Positions 1 to 5,605 are shown, counted from the stretch's first letter. The stretch is 6,478 bases of DNA from Bacteroidota bacterium (GCA_003165135.1 PLSN01000238.1:1-6478), one strand, 5' to 3'. Notes: generated by a model not told the origin, from the sequence alone. Numbers and translations: made by a program.

Positions 1-2
1 TC

Positions 3-83
3 TATCTCTCCAAGCTCATGGCAGTAAGCGTGGTCATGGTCTGGAACTTCACCATGAATAATTTCGTGACCTTCAATCATTAG
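3..83 (+). CDS. GtrA-like membrane protein, C-terminal end only
   Basis: This is the last 26 codons and the TAG stop of a gene that begins left of the window. The visible residues form one hydrophobic helix followed by the motif W-N-F-T-M-N-N-F-V-T-F. That matches the C-terminal helix of GtrA-like proteins, which typically ends in W-x-F-x-x-N-x-F-x-x-F. The tail lines up without gaps with the end of the complete GtrA-like protein encoded at 156-542, with 10 of 26 residues identical, including the Lys-Leu near the start and the Val-Trp pair. GtrA-family proteins are small four-helix inner-membrane proteins, usually linked to moving or using polyprenyl-phosphate sugars for surface polysaccharides. 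I infer that this is a paralogous copy lying 72 nt before the second gene, probably on the same transcript. Only the tail is visible, so a fusion of a GtrA-like domain to something upstream cannot be excluded. Confidence 0.72.
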   Translation, partial: YLSKLMAVSVVMVWNFTMNNFVTFNH

Positions 84-155
84 AGGTGCCTTCACATCAT
101 CACAATAAAGGCGTCTGACCACAAACCTTATTTACATACTTAAGAACAGCAGAAA

Positions 156-542
156 ATGGACAAGGCTTTTTTAGGTAAAATATTAAAGTTTGGTATCGTA
201 GGTTTCATATCCTTCCTCGTTGATTTTTCTCTCACATACGCATGTAAAGAATGGTTCCATTGGGACAAGTATCTCGCCAATTCAACAGGTGTTATTATTT
301 CTTCTCTGGTCAACTTTATGCTTAACCGCATCTGGGCCTTCGGCAGCAAAGATAAAGGTGTGGCTAAGCAATTGGTGCTTTTTGCTATATCCAACATTTC
401 CGGTTTGTTTCTGGGCAACGGGATCATTTATCTCCTTTCAGATATGATAGGTATAAATTTCTATATTGCTAAGCTCATATCTATCGGAATAGTAGCTGTC
501 TGGCATTTTTCTGCCAATCATTTCATCATCTTTAAGAAGTGA
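156..542 (+). CDS. GtrA-like family membrane protein
   Basis: The 128-residue product has the usual GtrA length and four predicted membrane helices, at about residues 10-30, 38-58, 72-94 and 101-120. Family landmarks are the opening F-G-I-V-G-F near residues 12-17, the N-R-I-W-A-F motif at 57-62 after helix 2, and W-H-F-S-A-N-H-F-I-I-F at 116-126 at the end. Family members act in the inner membrane, in transfer of polyprenyl-phosphate-linked sugars such as the glucosylation of O-antigen, or in cell-wall polysaccharide assembly. The exact substrate cannot be told from sequence. The ATG at 156 follows an A-rich stretch with no Shine-Dalgarno sequence, as is normal in Bacteroidota, and gives a standard N-terminus with Lys just before helix 1. 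It lies 72 nt after another GtrA-like gene with no promoter apparent between them, so co-transcription is likely. It converges on queA. Family assignment is firm, function is not. Confidence 0.88.
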   Translation: MDKAFLGKILKFGIVGFISFLVDFSLTYACKEWFHWDKYLANSTGVIISSLVNFMLNRIWAFGSKDKGVAKQLVLFAISNISGLFLGNGIIYLLSDMIGINFYIAKLISIGIVAVWHFSANHFIIFKK

Positions 543-621
543 TCGGGAAATCAGGGAATCTCTAAATCTTTTAGCCACAAAGTGTATCAACTGATTTACG
601 ATTAGCCGATGTCAGATCCAC
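543..621. other. Short convergent spacer between gtrA-like gene and queA
   Basis: This 79-nt gap separates two genes whose stops face each other. I looked for a shared bidirectional terminator and found no stable GC stem followed by T runs. It does contain the 14-nt string AACTGATTTACGAT at 589-602. That string recurs with one inserted C at 5476-5490, in the spacer after lgt. Confidence 0.5.
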
Positions 622-1674
622 TTACTCCAGGATCAGCATCGCATCACCATAGGTGAAGAAGCGGTATTTTTCCTTGATAGCTACTTCGTATGCCTTCATG
701 ATCAGGTCATAGCCACCGAACGCCGCTGCCATGATGAGCAGGCTGGATTTAGGTGTATGAAAGTTAGTGATCATCGCATTCGCTATCTCAAAGTCATATG
801 GAGGATGTATGAAAAGATTGGTCCAGCCTTTGTATGGGGTCAGGTAGCCCTGGGCCGATACACTGGTCTCTACCGCACGGGTAGTCGTAGTGCCTACTGA
901 GCAAACCTTCTTGCCGGCGTCTTTTGCAGCGTTTACGATCTTGGCTGATTTGTCAGGTATCTCTATGTACTCAGCGTCAGTCTTGTGTTTTGACAGGTCC
1001 TCTACATCTATAGTGCGGAAAGTCCCCAAACCGGTATGAAGTGTCACCTCGGCCAGTTCTATGCCTTTGATCTCAAAACGTTTCAGCAGCTCGCGGCTGA
1101 AGTGCATACCTGCGGTCGGTGCAGCTACTGCGCCTTCATGCTTGGCAAATACTGTCTGATAGCGCTCTTCGTCAGATTTTTCGATATTGCGCTTGATAGC
1201 CTTAGGCAGCGGGGTTTCGCCCATGCTGTAGAGGATACGTTTGAACTTGTCATAGTCCCCGTCAAAAAGGAACCTGATGGTACGTCCACGTGATGTGGTA
1301 TTGTCTACTACTTCTGCTATGAGTTCGTCATTAGCGCCGAAGTAGAGTTTATTGCCTACACGGATCTTACGTGCCGGGTCTACGAGTACATCCCAAAGCA
1401 GCGCGCCACGATTCAGCTCGCGGAGCAGGAACACTTCGATCTTGGCACCGGTCTTTTCCTTAGTACCGTACATACGGGCTGGAAATACCTTCGTATTATT
1501 GAGTATCAGGACATCACCCTCATCGAAATACTTCAGGGAGTCTTTGAATACTTTATGTTCTATTTTACCTGTTTTCTTATGTATCACCATCAGGCGTGAT
1601 TCATCACGGTTTGGGGTTGGATACAGGGCAATAAGTTCTTTCGGGAGGTTGAAATTGAAACTGGATAACTTCAT
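622..1674 (-). CDS. queA: S-adenosylmethionine:tRNA ribosyltransferase-isomerase (QueA)
   Basis: QueA is a cytoplasmic enzyme that transfers and isomerises the ribosyl part of S-adenosylmethionine onto 7-aminomethyl-7-deazaguanine at position 34 of tRNAs with GUN anticodons. The product is epoxyqueuosine, the step before queuosine. The 350-residue product is full length for the family and carries its motifs in order: R-D-E-S-R-L at 23-28, N-N-T-K-V-F-P-A-R at 59-67, G-E-T-P-L-P at 152-157, A-A-P-T-A-G-M-H-F at 184-192, [10 protein letters not shown] at 211-220, G-T-T-T-T-R at 261-266, [10 protein letters not shown] at 304-313, and [10 protein letters not shown] at 337-346. The only oddity is Lys-Ala at 158-159, where many homologues have Pro-Tyr or Lys-Tyr/Phe. 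The ATG at 1674 is the only reasonable start and gives the typical N-terminus. The gene stands alone here, with no other queuosine gene in the window, and converges with the gtrA-like gene across 79 nt. Confidence 0.97.
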   Translation of the reverse strand: MKLSSFNFNLPKELIALYPTPNRDESRLMVIHKKTGKIEHKVFKDSLKYFDEGDVLILNNTKVFPARMYGTKEKTGAKIEVFLLRELNRGALLWDVLVDPARKIRVGNKLYFGANDELIAEVVDNTTSRGRTIRFLFDGDYDKFKRILYSMGETPLPKAIKRNIEKSDEERYQTVFAKHEGAVAAPTAGMHFSRELLKRFEIKGIELAEVTLHTGLGTFRTIDVEDLSKHKTDAEYIEIPDKSAKIVNAAKDAGKKVCSVGTTTTRAVETSVSAQGYLTPYKGWTNLFIHPPYDFEIANAMITNFHTPKSSLLIMAAAFGGYDLIMKAYEVAIKEKYRFFTYGDAMLILE

Positions 1675-1739
1675 TATGTAGTTTATTGAATTTTACGGAA
1701 CTCAAAAATATGTCGTCCTTTTACGAGGATTTGAGGGCG

Positions 1740-1770
1740 CGAATATAGGGTATAAATGCCAACCGTGCAA
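1740..1770 (-). promoter_or_regulatory. Possible queA promoter, Bacteroidota type
   Basis: On the minus strand, TTG (1768-1770) lies 20 nt before TATATTCG (1740-1747). This resembles the Bacteroidota sigma-A pattern of a TTTG-like -33 element about 19-21 nt before TAnnTTTG, with one mismatch in the -7 box. A transcript starting about 7 nt further on would have a leader of roughly 60 nt before the queA ATG. Boxes this short occur by chance in AT-rich DNA, so the call is tentative. Confidence 0.3.
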
Positions 1771-1775
1771 GAATA

Positions 1776-1808
1776 GAATTTTGGAATGATGGAATTAACA
1801 GAATTATG
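1776..1808. repeat. Degenerate 8-nt-period array with GAAT phasing
   Basis: The tetramer GAAT starts at 1776, 1784, 1792 and 1801, with spacings of 8, 8 and 9 nt. The units are GAATTTTG, GAATGATG, GAATTAAC(A) and GAATTATG. A further GAAT lies out of phase at 1771. The array sits directly upstream of the possible queA promoter. It belongs to the same style of short-period, AT-rich intergenic array seen in other spacers of this window. No function is evident. Confidence 0.55.
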
Positions 1809-1977
1809 GGGCAAATTAATCTCCTTGTCTTATCTTTAAGTAACTGAAAAAGCTGTTCAAAATTCTCCGTTATACATATAAATAATCCTATTTTCCGCAT
1901 ATTGAGTGATTTTTTGATCTGAATTTAGATAAATGAAAATCAATCATTAAAGAATATAAAAAAATATTATTAGTAAT

Positions 1978-2147
1978 AAAAATATGCATAATTAATATTT
2001 TATTTATTATAAATAGTGTCCTTATATGAATACTGCAAAATTTAAAAACCGGCATCTTCGATCAATTTTGGACATTTTCCTGTTTCAGTGCGTGACAGCA
2101 GCAACCGGAAAGCAAAAAATATGCATGATTGACATCCTGTTTTTCAT
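1978..2147. repeat. Degenerate direct duplication in an AT-rich block
   Basis: Two 33-nt stretches, 1978-2010 and 2115-2147, both begin with AAAAATATGCAT and match at 25 of 33 positions. Seven of the eight differences are A/G or T/C transitions, and in those seven the left copy always has A or T where the right copy has G or C. Weaker similarity continues for about 20 nt past the right ends. This looks like an old duplication whose left copy drifted toward AT, or a chance match in AT-rich DNA. Confidence 0.35.
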
Positions 2148-2302
2148 AAAAACTAGCCACCTACAAATATAGTGAGTAATCAGGTCGGTGAATGCATTCG
2201 AAACAGTTTATGATATCATAAAAGAATAGAACACCGCCCGACAGGTGACGTGAATTGGAATTTGGTTAGGTATCATGTTGTAAACTAAAGATGTCCTCTT
2301 TC

Positions 2303-2366
2303 AGGCAAGTCTGCAAGCCCTGAAAGGGCGAAAGCCTTTAGCGTTGGGCATCCCCCAACGGCGCTT
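2303..2366. repeat. REP-like element with two hairpins
   Basis: Two palindromes lie side by side. The first pairs GCCCT (2317-2321) with AGGGC (2325-2329) around a 3-nt loop. The second pairs CGTTGGG (2342-2348) with CCCAACG (2354-2360) around a 5-nt loop. Flanking AGGC (2303-2306) and GCCT (2334-2337) could close an outer stem around the first hairpin. The element is much more GC-rich than its AT-rich surroundings, as expected for a dispersed extragenic palindrome of the REP/RAYT type. On the minus strand it lies just past the patatin stop, but the stem is not followed by a T run in that direction, so a classic terminator role is doubtful. A T run does follow on the plus strand, where no gene ends. 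Confidence 0.55.
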
Positions 2367-2374
2367 TTATATTC

Positions 2375-4129
2375 TCACTCCCCGCTTTCGACCATAAACA
2401 TCGGATCGGTCTGAAATCTCTTCCAGTCCTCGAGTATCTTGGTTTTAAGAGTCTGGATCGCCTCATCTTTCTGCACTTCAGGATATTTATCTTCTATCTG
2501 CAGGATATATTCCAGCAGATTATAGCACATGGTAAACTGACCGCTGGCGATGAGAGAGTCGCGCCTGCTATCTATGCCTTCTCGCATATCAGTTTTAGAA
2601 AACCATAGTGTGGTGCTCATCTGACGGGCGTAATCTGCCACCTGCATCATTATTTCAGATGGGGTGAGCAGCCTGATGAGCTCATTGCTAAACTTCTTTC
2701 TTTTAAATTGCCTTTGCAATACATTCTCGCTGCTTTTGCTCAATTCATAGATGCTTACTGCTTTCGTTTTGTATGCCCATTCCACGTCGGAGTAGAGACT
2801 GTCGTAATTGATACGGCGTATCTGCAGCAGGTATATTTCCATAGCTACCCGCAGGGCGGAGCGGATGCGGACCTTTAGCATCTGCTCTGTTTTGAATAGC
2901 GGGTTCTGCAAAAAGAAATCCAGGAAAAGCACAATAGGGCTATTCCACAGGCTCTCCGGCTCGGGGATCTGGCCCGCTATAGGTGGGGGTATGGGTGGTT
3001 TTTTTATCAACTCATACCTGACAAAAAGGAAAAGGCTAAACATGATACCTGATATGACTGCCATCAGCGTGGCCAGTCTCAGCTCGTTTGACATAAAAAG
3101 CATGACTATCGAAATGATCAGCACTATGACTGAATATTTATGAACGTTGATGATATTGGTCAGCGAGATCCGGTTCCACCAGTTTTCGGCTTCTTTCTGT
3201 GGTTCAAATGGTTCCATGAAATAGTTGACCGCATCGCATATCAGCATCAGGTCATACCCGCTTCCGGTACGTGCTTTTCTGCTCGCATTAGAAAGGCGGA
3301 GGCTCTCAATGCCCTGATTGTCCGTGATCCCGCCATCCATCAAAGCAAACGGGCGTGTAAAGGTTTCGTAGTCCTCCCAGTCGTAACTTTTGGCCTTCAG
3401 GGTATTGGCGGTCAGGTCATTTTTATGTGCTTCATCCTCGGCAAAATCATCCGGGAAAACCATCGGTTCAAATCCTACCGGAAAGCAGGAGGAGGCTGCC
3501 AGGATATCACCCAGCTTTAGCTTTTTTACTGCGGGGATATTATTATCCTTCAGACATAAATACCGGTCGCCCAGGATCTCATCGGTATCTTCTCTCCCGT
3601 CAGTCTGAAAACGAAAGGCCCTGCCGTTTTCCATTTCAGATGCATTGAAACAAACCTCTTCGACACCCCGTCCGCCATTATTCCAAAACACTTCGAAAGT
3701 AAGGTCTTCAAAGATCATTTTTTGATAAGCCAGGGCAAAGGCATTGATGGAGTTGCGATTTTTTGTGGGTACTTTTTTCCATTCTTTGTCGTCCTTCAGT
3801 ATACTGACAGCCTCCTTGACTATTCTGTCTCCGACTAAAACATTACGCCTGAGATGGTCGTATGTTTTGGAGAAAGGCAAGCCTAAACGGCTGTGCGCCG
3901 CGAATGCCATGCCGGTCATGGCGCCGCTGGATGTAGCCGCTACAAACCTGACACGGTCGAGAAGGGAGATGTTTTCGTACTTGATACGATGCAGATATGA
4001 AAGGCAGCCCAGCGAGAAGGCCGAGGCCCTGAATCCGCCACCCGAGAGTGTGACTGCTACTGAATTAAAAGGACAAAATACATCCAACTTATGTTCCACT
4101 GCGGGCTTCCGTTCTAATTCTATTCCCAT
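2375..4129 (-). CDS. Patatin-like phospholipase with two central membrane helices
   Basis: The 584-residue product has a patatin-type Ser-Asp lipase fold in its first half. The oxyanion-hole motif S-G-G-G-F-R-A is at 29-35, the nucleophile motif A-T-S-S-G at 65-69 (predicted catalytic Ser67), the A-A-S-S-C-F-P-V-G-F-E-P segment at 211-222, and D-G-G-I-T-D-N-Q-G at 265-273 (catalytic Asp265). Ala65 replaces the first Gly of the textbook G-x-S-x-G. Patatins of the GGGFRA...DGGxxDNxG type often vary there, so activity is still expected. No signal peptide is seen. Two hydrophobic helices, about 332-347 and 352-371, form a hairpin that would anchor the protein in the inner membrane. They are followed by a Pro-rich linker (378-393) and a C-terminal region of about 190 residues that I do not recognise. 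The likely role is cleavage of acyl chains from membrane lipids; substrate and purpose are unknown. The gene is monocistronic here, with no partner of a known defence system beside it. Start ATG at 4129. Confidence 0.88.
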   Translation of the reverse strand: MGIELERKPAVEHKLDVFCPFNSVAVTLSGGGFRASAFSLGCLSYLHRIKYENISLLDRVRFVAATSSGAMTGMAFAAHSRLGLPFSKTYDHLRRNVLVGDRIVKEAVSILKDDKEWKKVPTKNRNSINAFALAYQKMIFEDLTFEVFWNNGGRGVEEVCFNASEMENGRAFRFQTDGREDTDEILGDRYLCLKDNNIPAVKKLKLGDILAASSCFPVGFEPMVFPDDFAEDEAHKNDLTANTLKAKSYDWEDYETFTRPFALMDGGITDNQGIESLRLSNASRKARTGSGYDLMLICDAVNYFMEPFEPQKEAENWWNRISLTNIINVHKYSVIVLIISIVMLFMSNELRLATLMAVISGIMFSLFLFVRYELIKKPPIPPPIAGQIPEPESLWNSPIVLFLDFFLQNPLFKTEQMLKVRIRSALRVAMEIYLLQIRRINYDSLYSDVEWAYKTKAVSIYELSKSSENVLQRQFKRKKFSNELIRLLTPSEIMMQVADYARQMSTTLWFSKTDMREGIDSRRDSLIASGQFTMCYNLLEYILQIEDKYPEVQKDEAIQTLKTKILEDWKRFQTDPMFMVESGE

Positions 4130-4168
4130 CTGAATTATATTAAATCAACACAGGTTCGCGAATCTTTA

Positions 4169-4239
4169 AACCACATAGAAATATAGAAAACATAGGTCTG
4201 ATGCCTTATTTTTTATGTGTTCTATGTTTCTATGTGGTT
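4169..4239. repeat. Long inverted repeat built from ACATAGAA-type units
   Basis: Arms 4169-4193 and 4215-4239 are complementary at 23 of 25 positions around a 21-nt loop, and one of the two mismatches would be a G-U pair in RNA. Each arm is itself a short tandem array. Read from its outer end inward, the left arm has ACATAGAA, ATATAGAA and then AACATA, and the right arm, on the other strand, has ACATAGAA twice and then CACATA. It lies between divergently transcribed genes, so it is unlikely to be a shared terminator. It resembles a small dispersed palindromic element, but no flanking target duplication was seen. Confidence 0.75.
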
Positions 4240-4296
4240 CACTGTATTTTATTTTTCCGTATATCTATCCTGTTTTGGTATAATATGCAATTTAGA

Positions 4297-4370
4297 GATT
4301 AAAGTTTAAAGACTGTCGCGTTAGCATCTTTTCACATTATGGTATTAACAGATTCCAAATTAAAGACTGT
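4297..4370. repeat. Imperfect 20-nt direct repeat upstream of lgt
   Basis: The stretches 4297-4316 and 4351-4370 match at 16 of 20 positions, both starting with GATT and both ending in the identical 11-mer TTAAAGACTGT. They are 54 nt apart, and the second ends 11 nt before the lgt start codon. They could be paired operator sites or a chance duplication; no known regulator motif is recognised. Confidence 0.35.
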
Positions 4371-4381
4371 ATTATTACCGC

Positions 4382-5407
4382 ATGATACTATTGCGCTGCT
4401 ATCCGAAGGTGACAGATTTTTTCTGGAGTATATCCGGCGGGGCCATTGACTTGCGGTCGATACCTATATATAGTTATGGCTTCTTTGTGGCCTGCGGCTT
4501 TTTGGCTGCGGCTTTTGTCATCACGCGTGAGCTTCGTAGGCGCGAGCAGCTAGGCTGGATGCCTGCACTACGGTGGAAGGACGGCAAAGCAGAGTGGACC
4601 TCGGACCTGGTCGGTGACTTTGTCATCATCTGCGCTATCTTTGGTATCACTGGTTCCAGCCTGTTCAACTATCTCGAAAGCCCGGATTCTTATGCCGGTT
4701 TTTGGCGTGACCCTATCGGTTCGCTGTTTAGTGGCCTGTCGGTGTTCGGAGGTATGATATGTGCAGGACTCGCACTGCTGGCATACAGCAGGTGGAAGAA
4801 GATCCAAATACCGTCATTGTTTGATTGTCTTGCTTATTGTTTCATCCTCGCTGTAGGCATAGGCAGGCTGGGCTGTCAGACATCAGGCGATGGCGACTGG
4901 GGCATAGTAAATACTGCTGCTAAACCCGCCTTCATACCGCAATTCCTATGGTCTAATACCTATGCGCACAATATCGCCAATGAAGGTATTGGCATCCCCG
5001 GTTGTATAGAGCAGCACTGTCAGGTACTGCCCATGCCGGTTTTTCCCACGCCATTATATGAGTTCATCGAGTGCTTCATCATCTTTCTGATCCTGCATTT
5101 CATCAGAAAGGGCCTCACCAACAAACCCGGTGTATTATTCTTTGTTTTTGCCATTCTCACAGGGATACAGCGATATAGTATCGAGCAAATACGCTCTATA
5201 TCTGACCGGCAACTCTATTATGTATTAGGGCATGGATTCAAACAGGCCGAGCTCATATCTATCGGGTTGGTAGTGGCAGGTATCATCGGGGTCATTTCGC
5301 TGAATAATTACTATAAAAACCACCCCGCGGTCATGCCGCCGGCACTGGCCCCTGAGCCGGAACCGGAAGCAATCTCTGACGAGCAGGAGGTTTCGACAGA
5401 AGAGTAA
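4382..5407 (+). CDS. lgt: Prolipoprotein diacylglyceryl transferase (Lgt)
   Basis: Lgt is the inner-membrane enzyme that moves a diacylglyceryl group from phosphatidylglycerol to the lipobox cysteine of prelipoproteins, the first step of lipoprotein maturation. The 341-residue product shows the family layout of several membrane helices and its landmarks: Y-S-Y-G-F-F at 30-35 (Tyr32 matching E. coli Tyr26), G-L-S-V-F-G-G-M at 118-125, G-R-L-G-C-Q-T-S-G-D-G-D-W-G at 161-174, P-T-P-L-Y-E at 222-227, and R-Y-S-I-E-Q-I-R at 264-271. Arg162 and Arg264 match the essential E. coli Arg143 and Arg239. Departures from E. coli are Phe122 at the His103 position, Cys165 at Asn146 and Asp170 at Glu151. The protein is longer than the roughly 290 residues of E. 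coli Lgt, with an acidic Pro/Glu-rich tail at 318-341. The ATG at 4382 gives a fitting N-terminus; an ATG at 4339 is out of frame. The gene appears to be transcribed alone. Confidence 0.93.
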   Translation: MILLRCYPKVTDFFWSISGGAIDLRSIPIYSYGFFVACGFLAAAFVITRELRRREQLGWMPALRWKDGKAEWTSDLVGDFVIICAIFGITGSSLFNYLESPDSYAGFWRDPIGSLFSGLSVFGGMICAGLALLAYSRWKKIQIPSLFDCLAYCFILAVGIGRLGCQTSGDGDWGIVNTAAKPAFIPQFLWSNTYAHNIANEGIGIPGCIEQHCQVLPMPVFPTPLYEFIECFIIFLILHFIRKGLTNKPGVLFFVFAILTGIQRYSIEQIRSISDRQLYYVLGHGFKQAELISIGLVVAGIIGVISLNNYYKNHPAVMPPALAPEPEPEAISDEQEVSTEE

Positions 5408-5414
5408 CTTTTTA

Positions 5415-5442
5415 GTTAATAATGAATAATTAATAGTTGATA
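5415..5442. repeat. Degenerate 7-nt tandem array after lgt
   Basis: Four adjoining 7-nt units read GTTAATA, ATGAATA, ATTAATA and GTTGATA. Each ends in ATA, and position 2 is always T. The array starts 8 nt after the lgt stop codon. The units are too AT-rich to make a useful terminator stem. It looks like a simple-sequence intergenic array of the same style as others in this window. Confidence 0.6.
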
Positions 5443-5476
5443 ATCTAAAAACCCTCTTGTGAAGAAGCTGACGGTA

Positions 5477-5500
5477 ACTGATTTACCGATATACTGATTT
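5477..5500. repeat. Degenerate 8-nt tandem array, ACTGATTT type
   Basis: Three adjoining 8-nt units read ACTGATTT, ACCGATAT and ACTGATTT, so the outer two are identical and the middle differs at two positions. The first unit and its flanks match the string at 589-602, in the spacer after the gtrA-like gene, which suggests a sequence dispersed among intergenic regions. Confidence 0.5.
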
Positions 5501-5583
5501 CATCCCTATTTATCTGCTTGGTTTTGCCTTGCTCTGAGAATATATCCTTTTATTTTTCCGCCTCATTATCAGCCGTGAGTAAC

Positions 5584-5605
5584 TATTTTTGATAAAATAT
5601 TTTTG
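5584..5605 (+). promoter_or_regulatory. Probable Bacteroidota-type promoter region with twin -7 boxes
   Basis: TATTTTTG occurs twice, at 5584-5591 and 5598-5605, and both copies fit the Bacteroidota -7 consensus TAnnTTTG exactly. Neither has a perfect TTTG 19-21 nt upstream; the second has only GTG at 20 nt. Transcription from the second box would begin near 5612 and give a leader of about 48 nt before the ATG at 5660. Either copy could be the working box. Confidence 0.45.

Larger units (their letters stand above)
1675..2374. other. Gene-free stretch of about 700 bases between queA and the patatin gene
   Basis: No credible protein-coding gene is visible on either strand; the only ORFs are very short and have no family features. 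From the queA side the stretch holds a possible queA promoter (1740-1770), a GAAT-phased repeat array (1776-1808), and a strongly AT-rich block at about 1900-2040 rich in A and T runs. One unit of that block recurs in degenerate form at 2115-2147, and a REP-like double hairpin lies at 2303-2366. The centre of the stretch (about 2150-2290) shows nothing I can name. Such a long non-coding gap is unusual beside gene-dense DNA and could hold a decayed gene, an untranslated RNA or simply repeat debris. Confidence 0.7.
4130..4381. other. Divergent intergenic region between the patatin gene and lgt
   Basis: Both genes must be transcribed outward from this 252-nt spacer. It holds a large inverted repeat (4169-4239) nearer the patatin side and, nearer lgt, a TATAAT-like hexamer at 4279-4284 directly after TTTTGG. 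An imperfect 20-nt direct repeat (4297-4316 and 4351-4370) lies next to lgt. I could not find a convincing TAnnTTTG promoter box for either gene. Confidence 0.6.

Noticed and set aside
1036..1293. Plus-strand open frame inside queA
   Set aside because: It is antisense to a fully conserved queA and is explained by codon composition.
1789..1839. A 16-codon plus-strand reading frame starting ATG-GAA-TTA inside the GAAT array
   Set aside because: It is very short, has no recognisable product or leader role for a downstream plus-strand gene, and arises from repeat DNA.
1900..2040. AT-rich block as a replication origin
   Set aside because: No cluster of DnaA boxes and no neighbouring replication genes; AT-richness alone is not enough.
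2342..2370. Hairpin followed by TTTT as an intrinsic terminator
   Set aside because: The T run lies on the plus-strand side, where no gene ends. For the minus-strand patatin gene the stem is followed by mixed sequence, so a REP-like element fits better.
2375..4129. Patatin as effector of a CBASS-type defence operon
   Set aside because: No nucleotide cyclase or other defence gene is adjacent; neighbours are housekeeping genes in separate transcription units.
3744..4133. Plus-strand open frame opposite the patatin N-terminus
   Set aside because: It is antisense to the motif-bearing patatin coding sequence and has no family features.
4169..4239. CRISPR array or IS end
   Set aside because: There is one palindrome with no spaced identical repeats, no cas or transposase gene, and no target-site duplication.
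4339..4449. Upstream ATG before lgt opening a 36-codon frame
   Set aside because: It is out of frame with lgt, overlaps its start, and encodes no recognisable protein; the lgt N-terminus fits the ATG at 4382.
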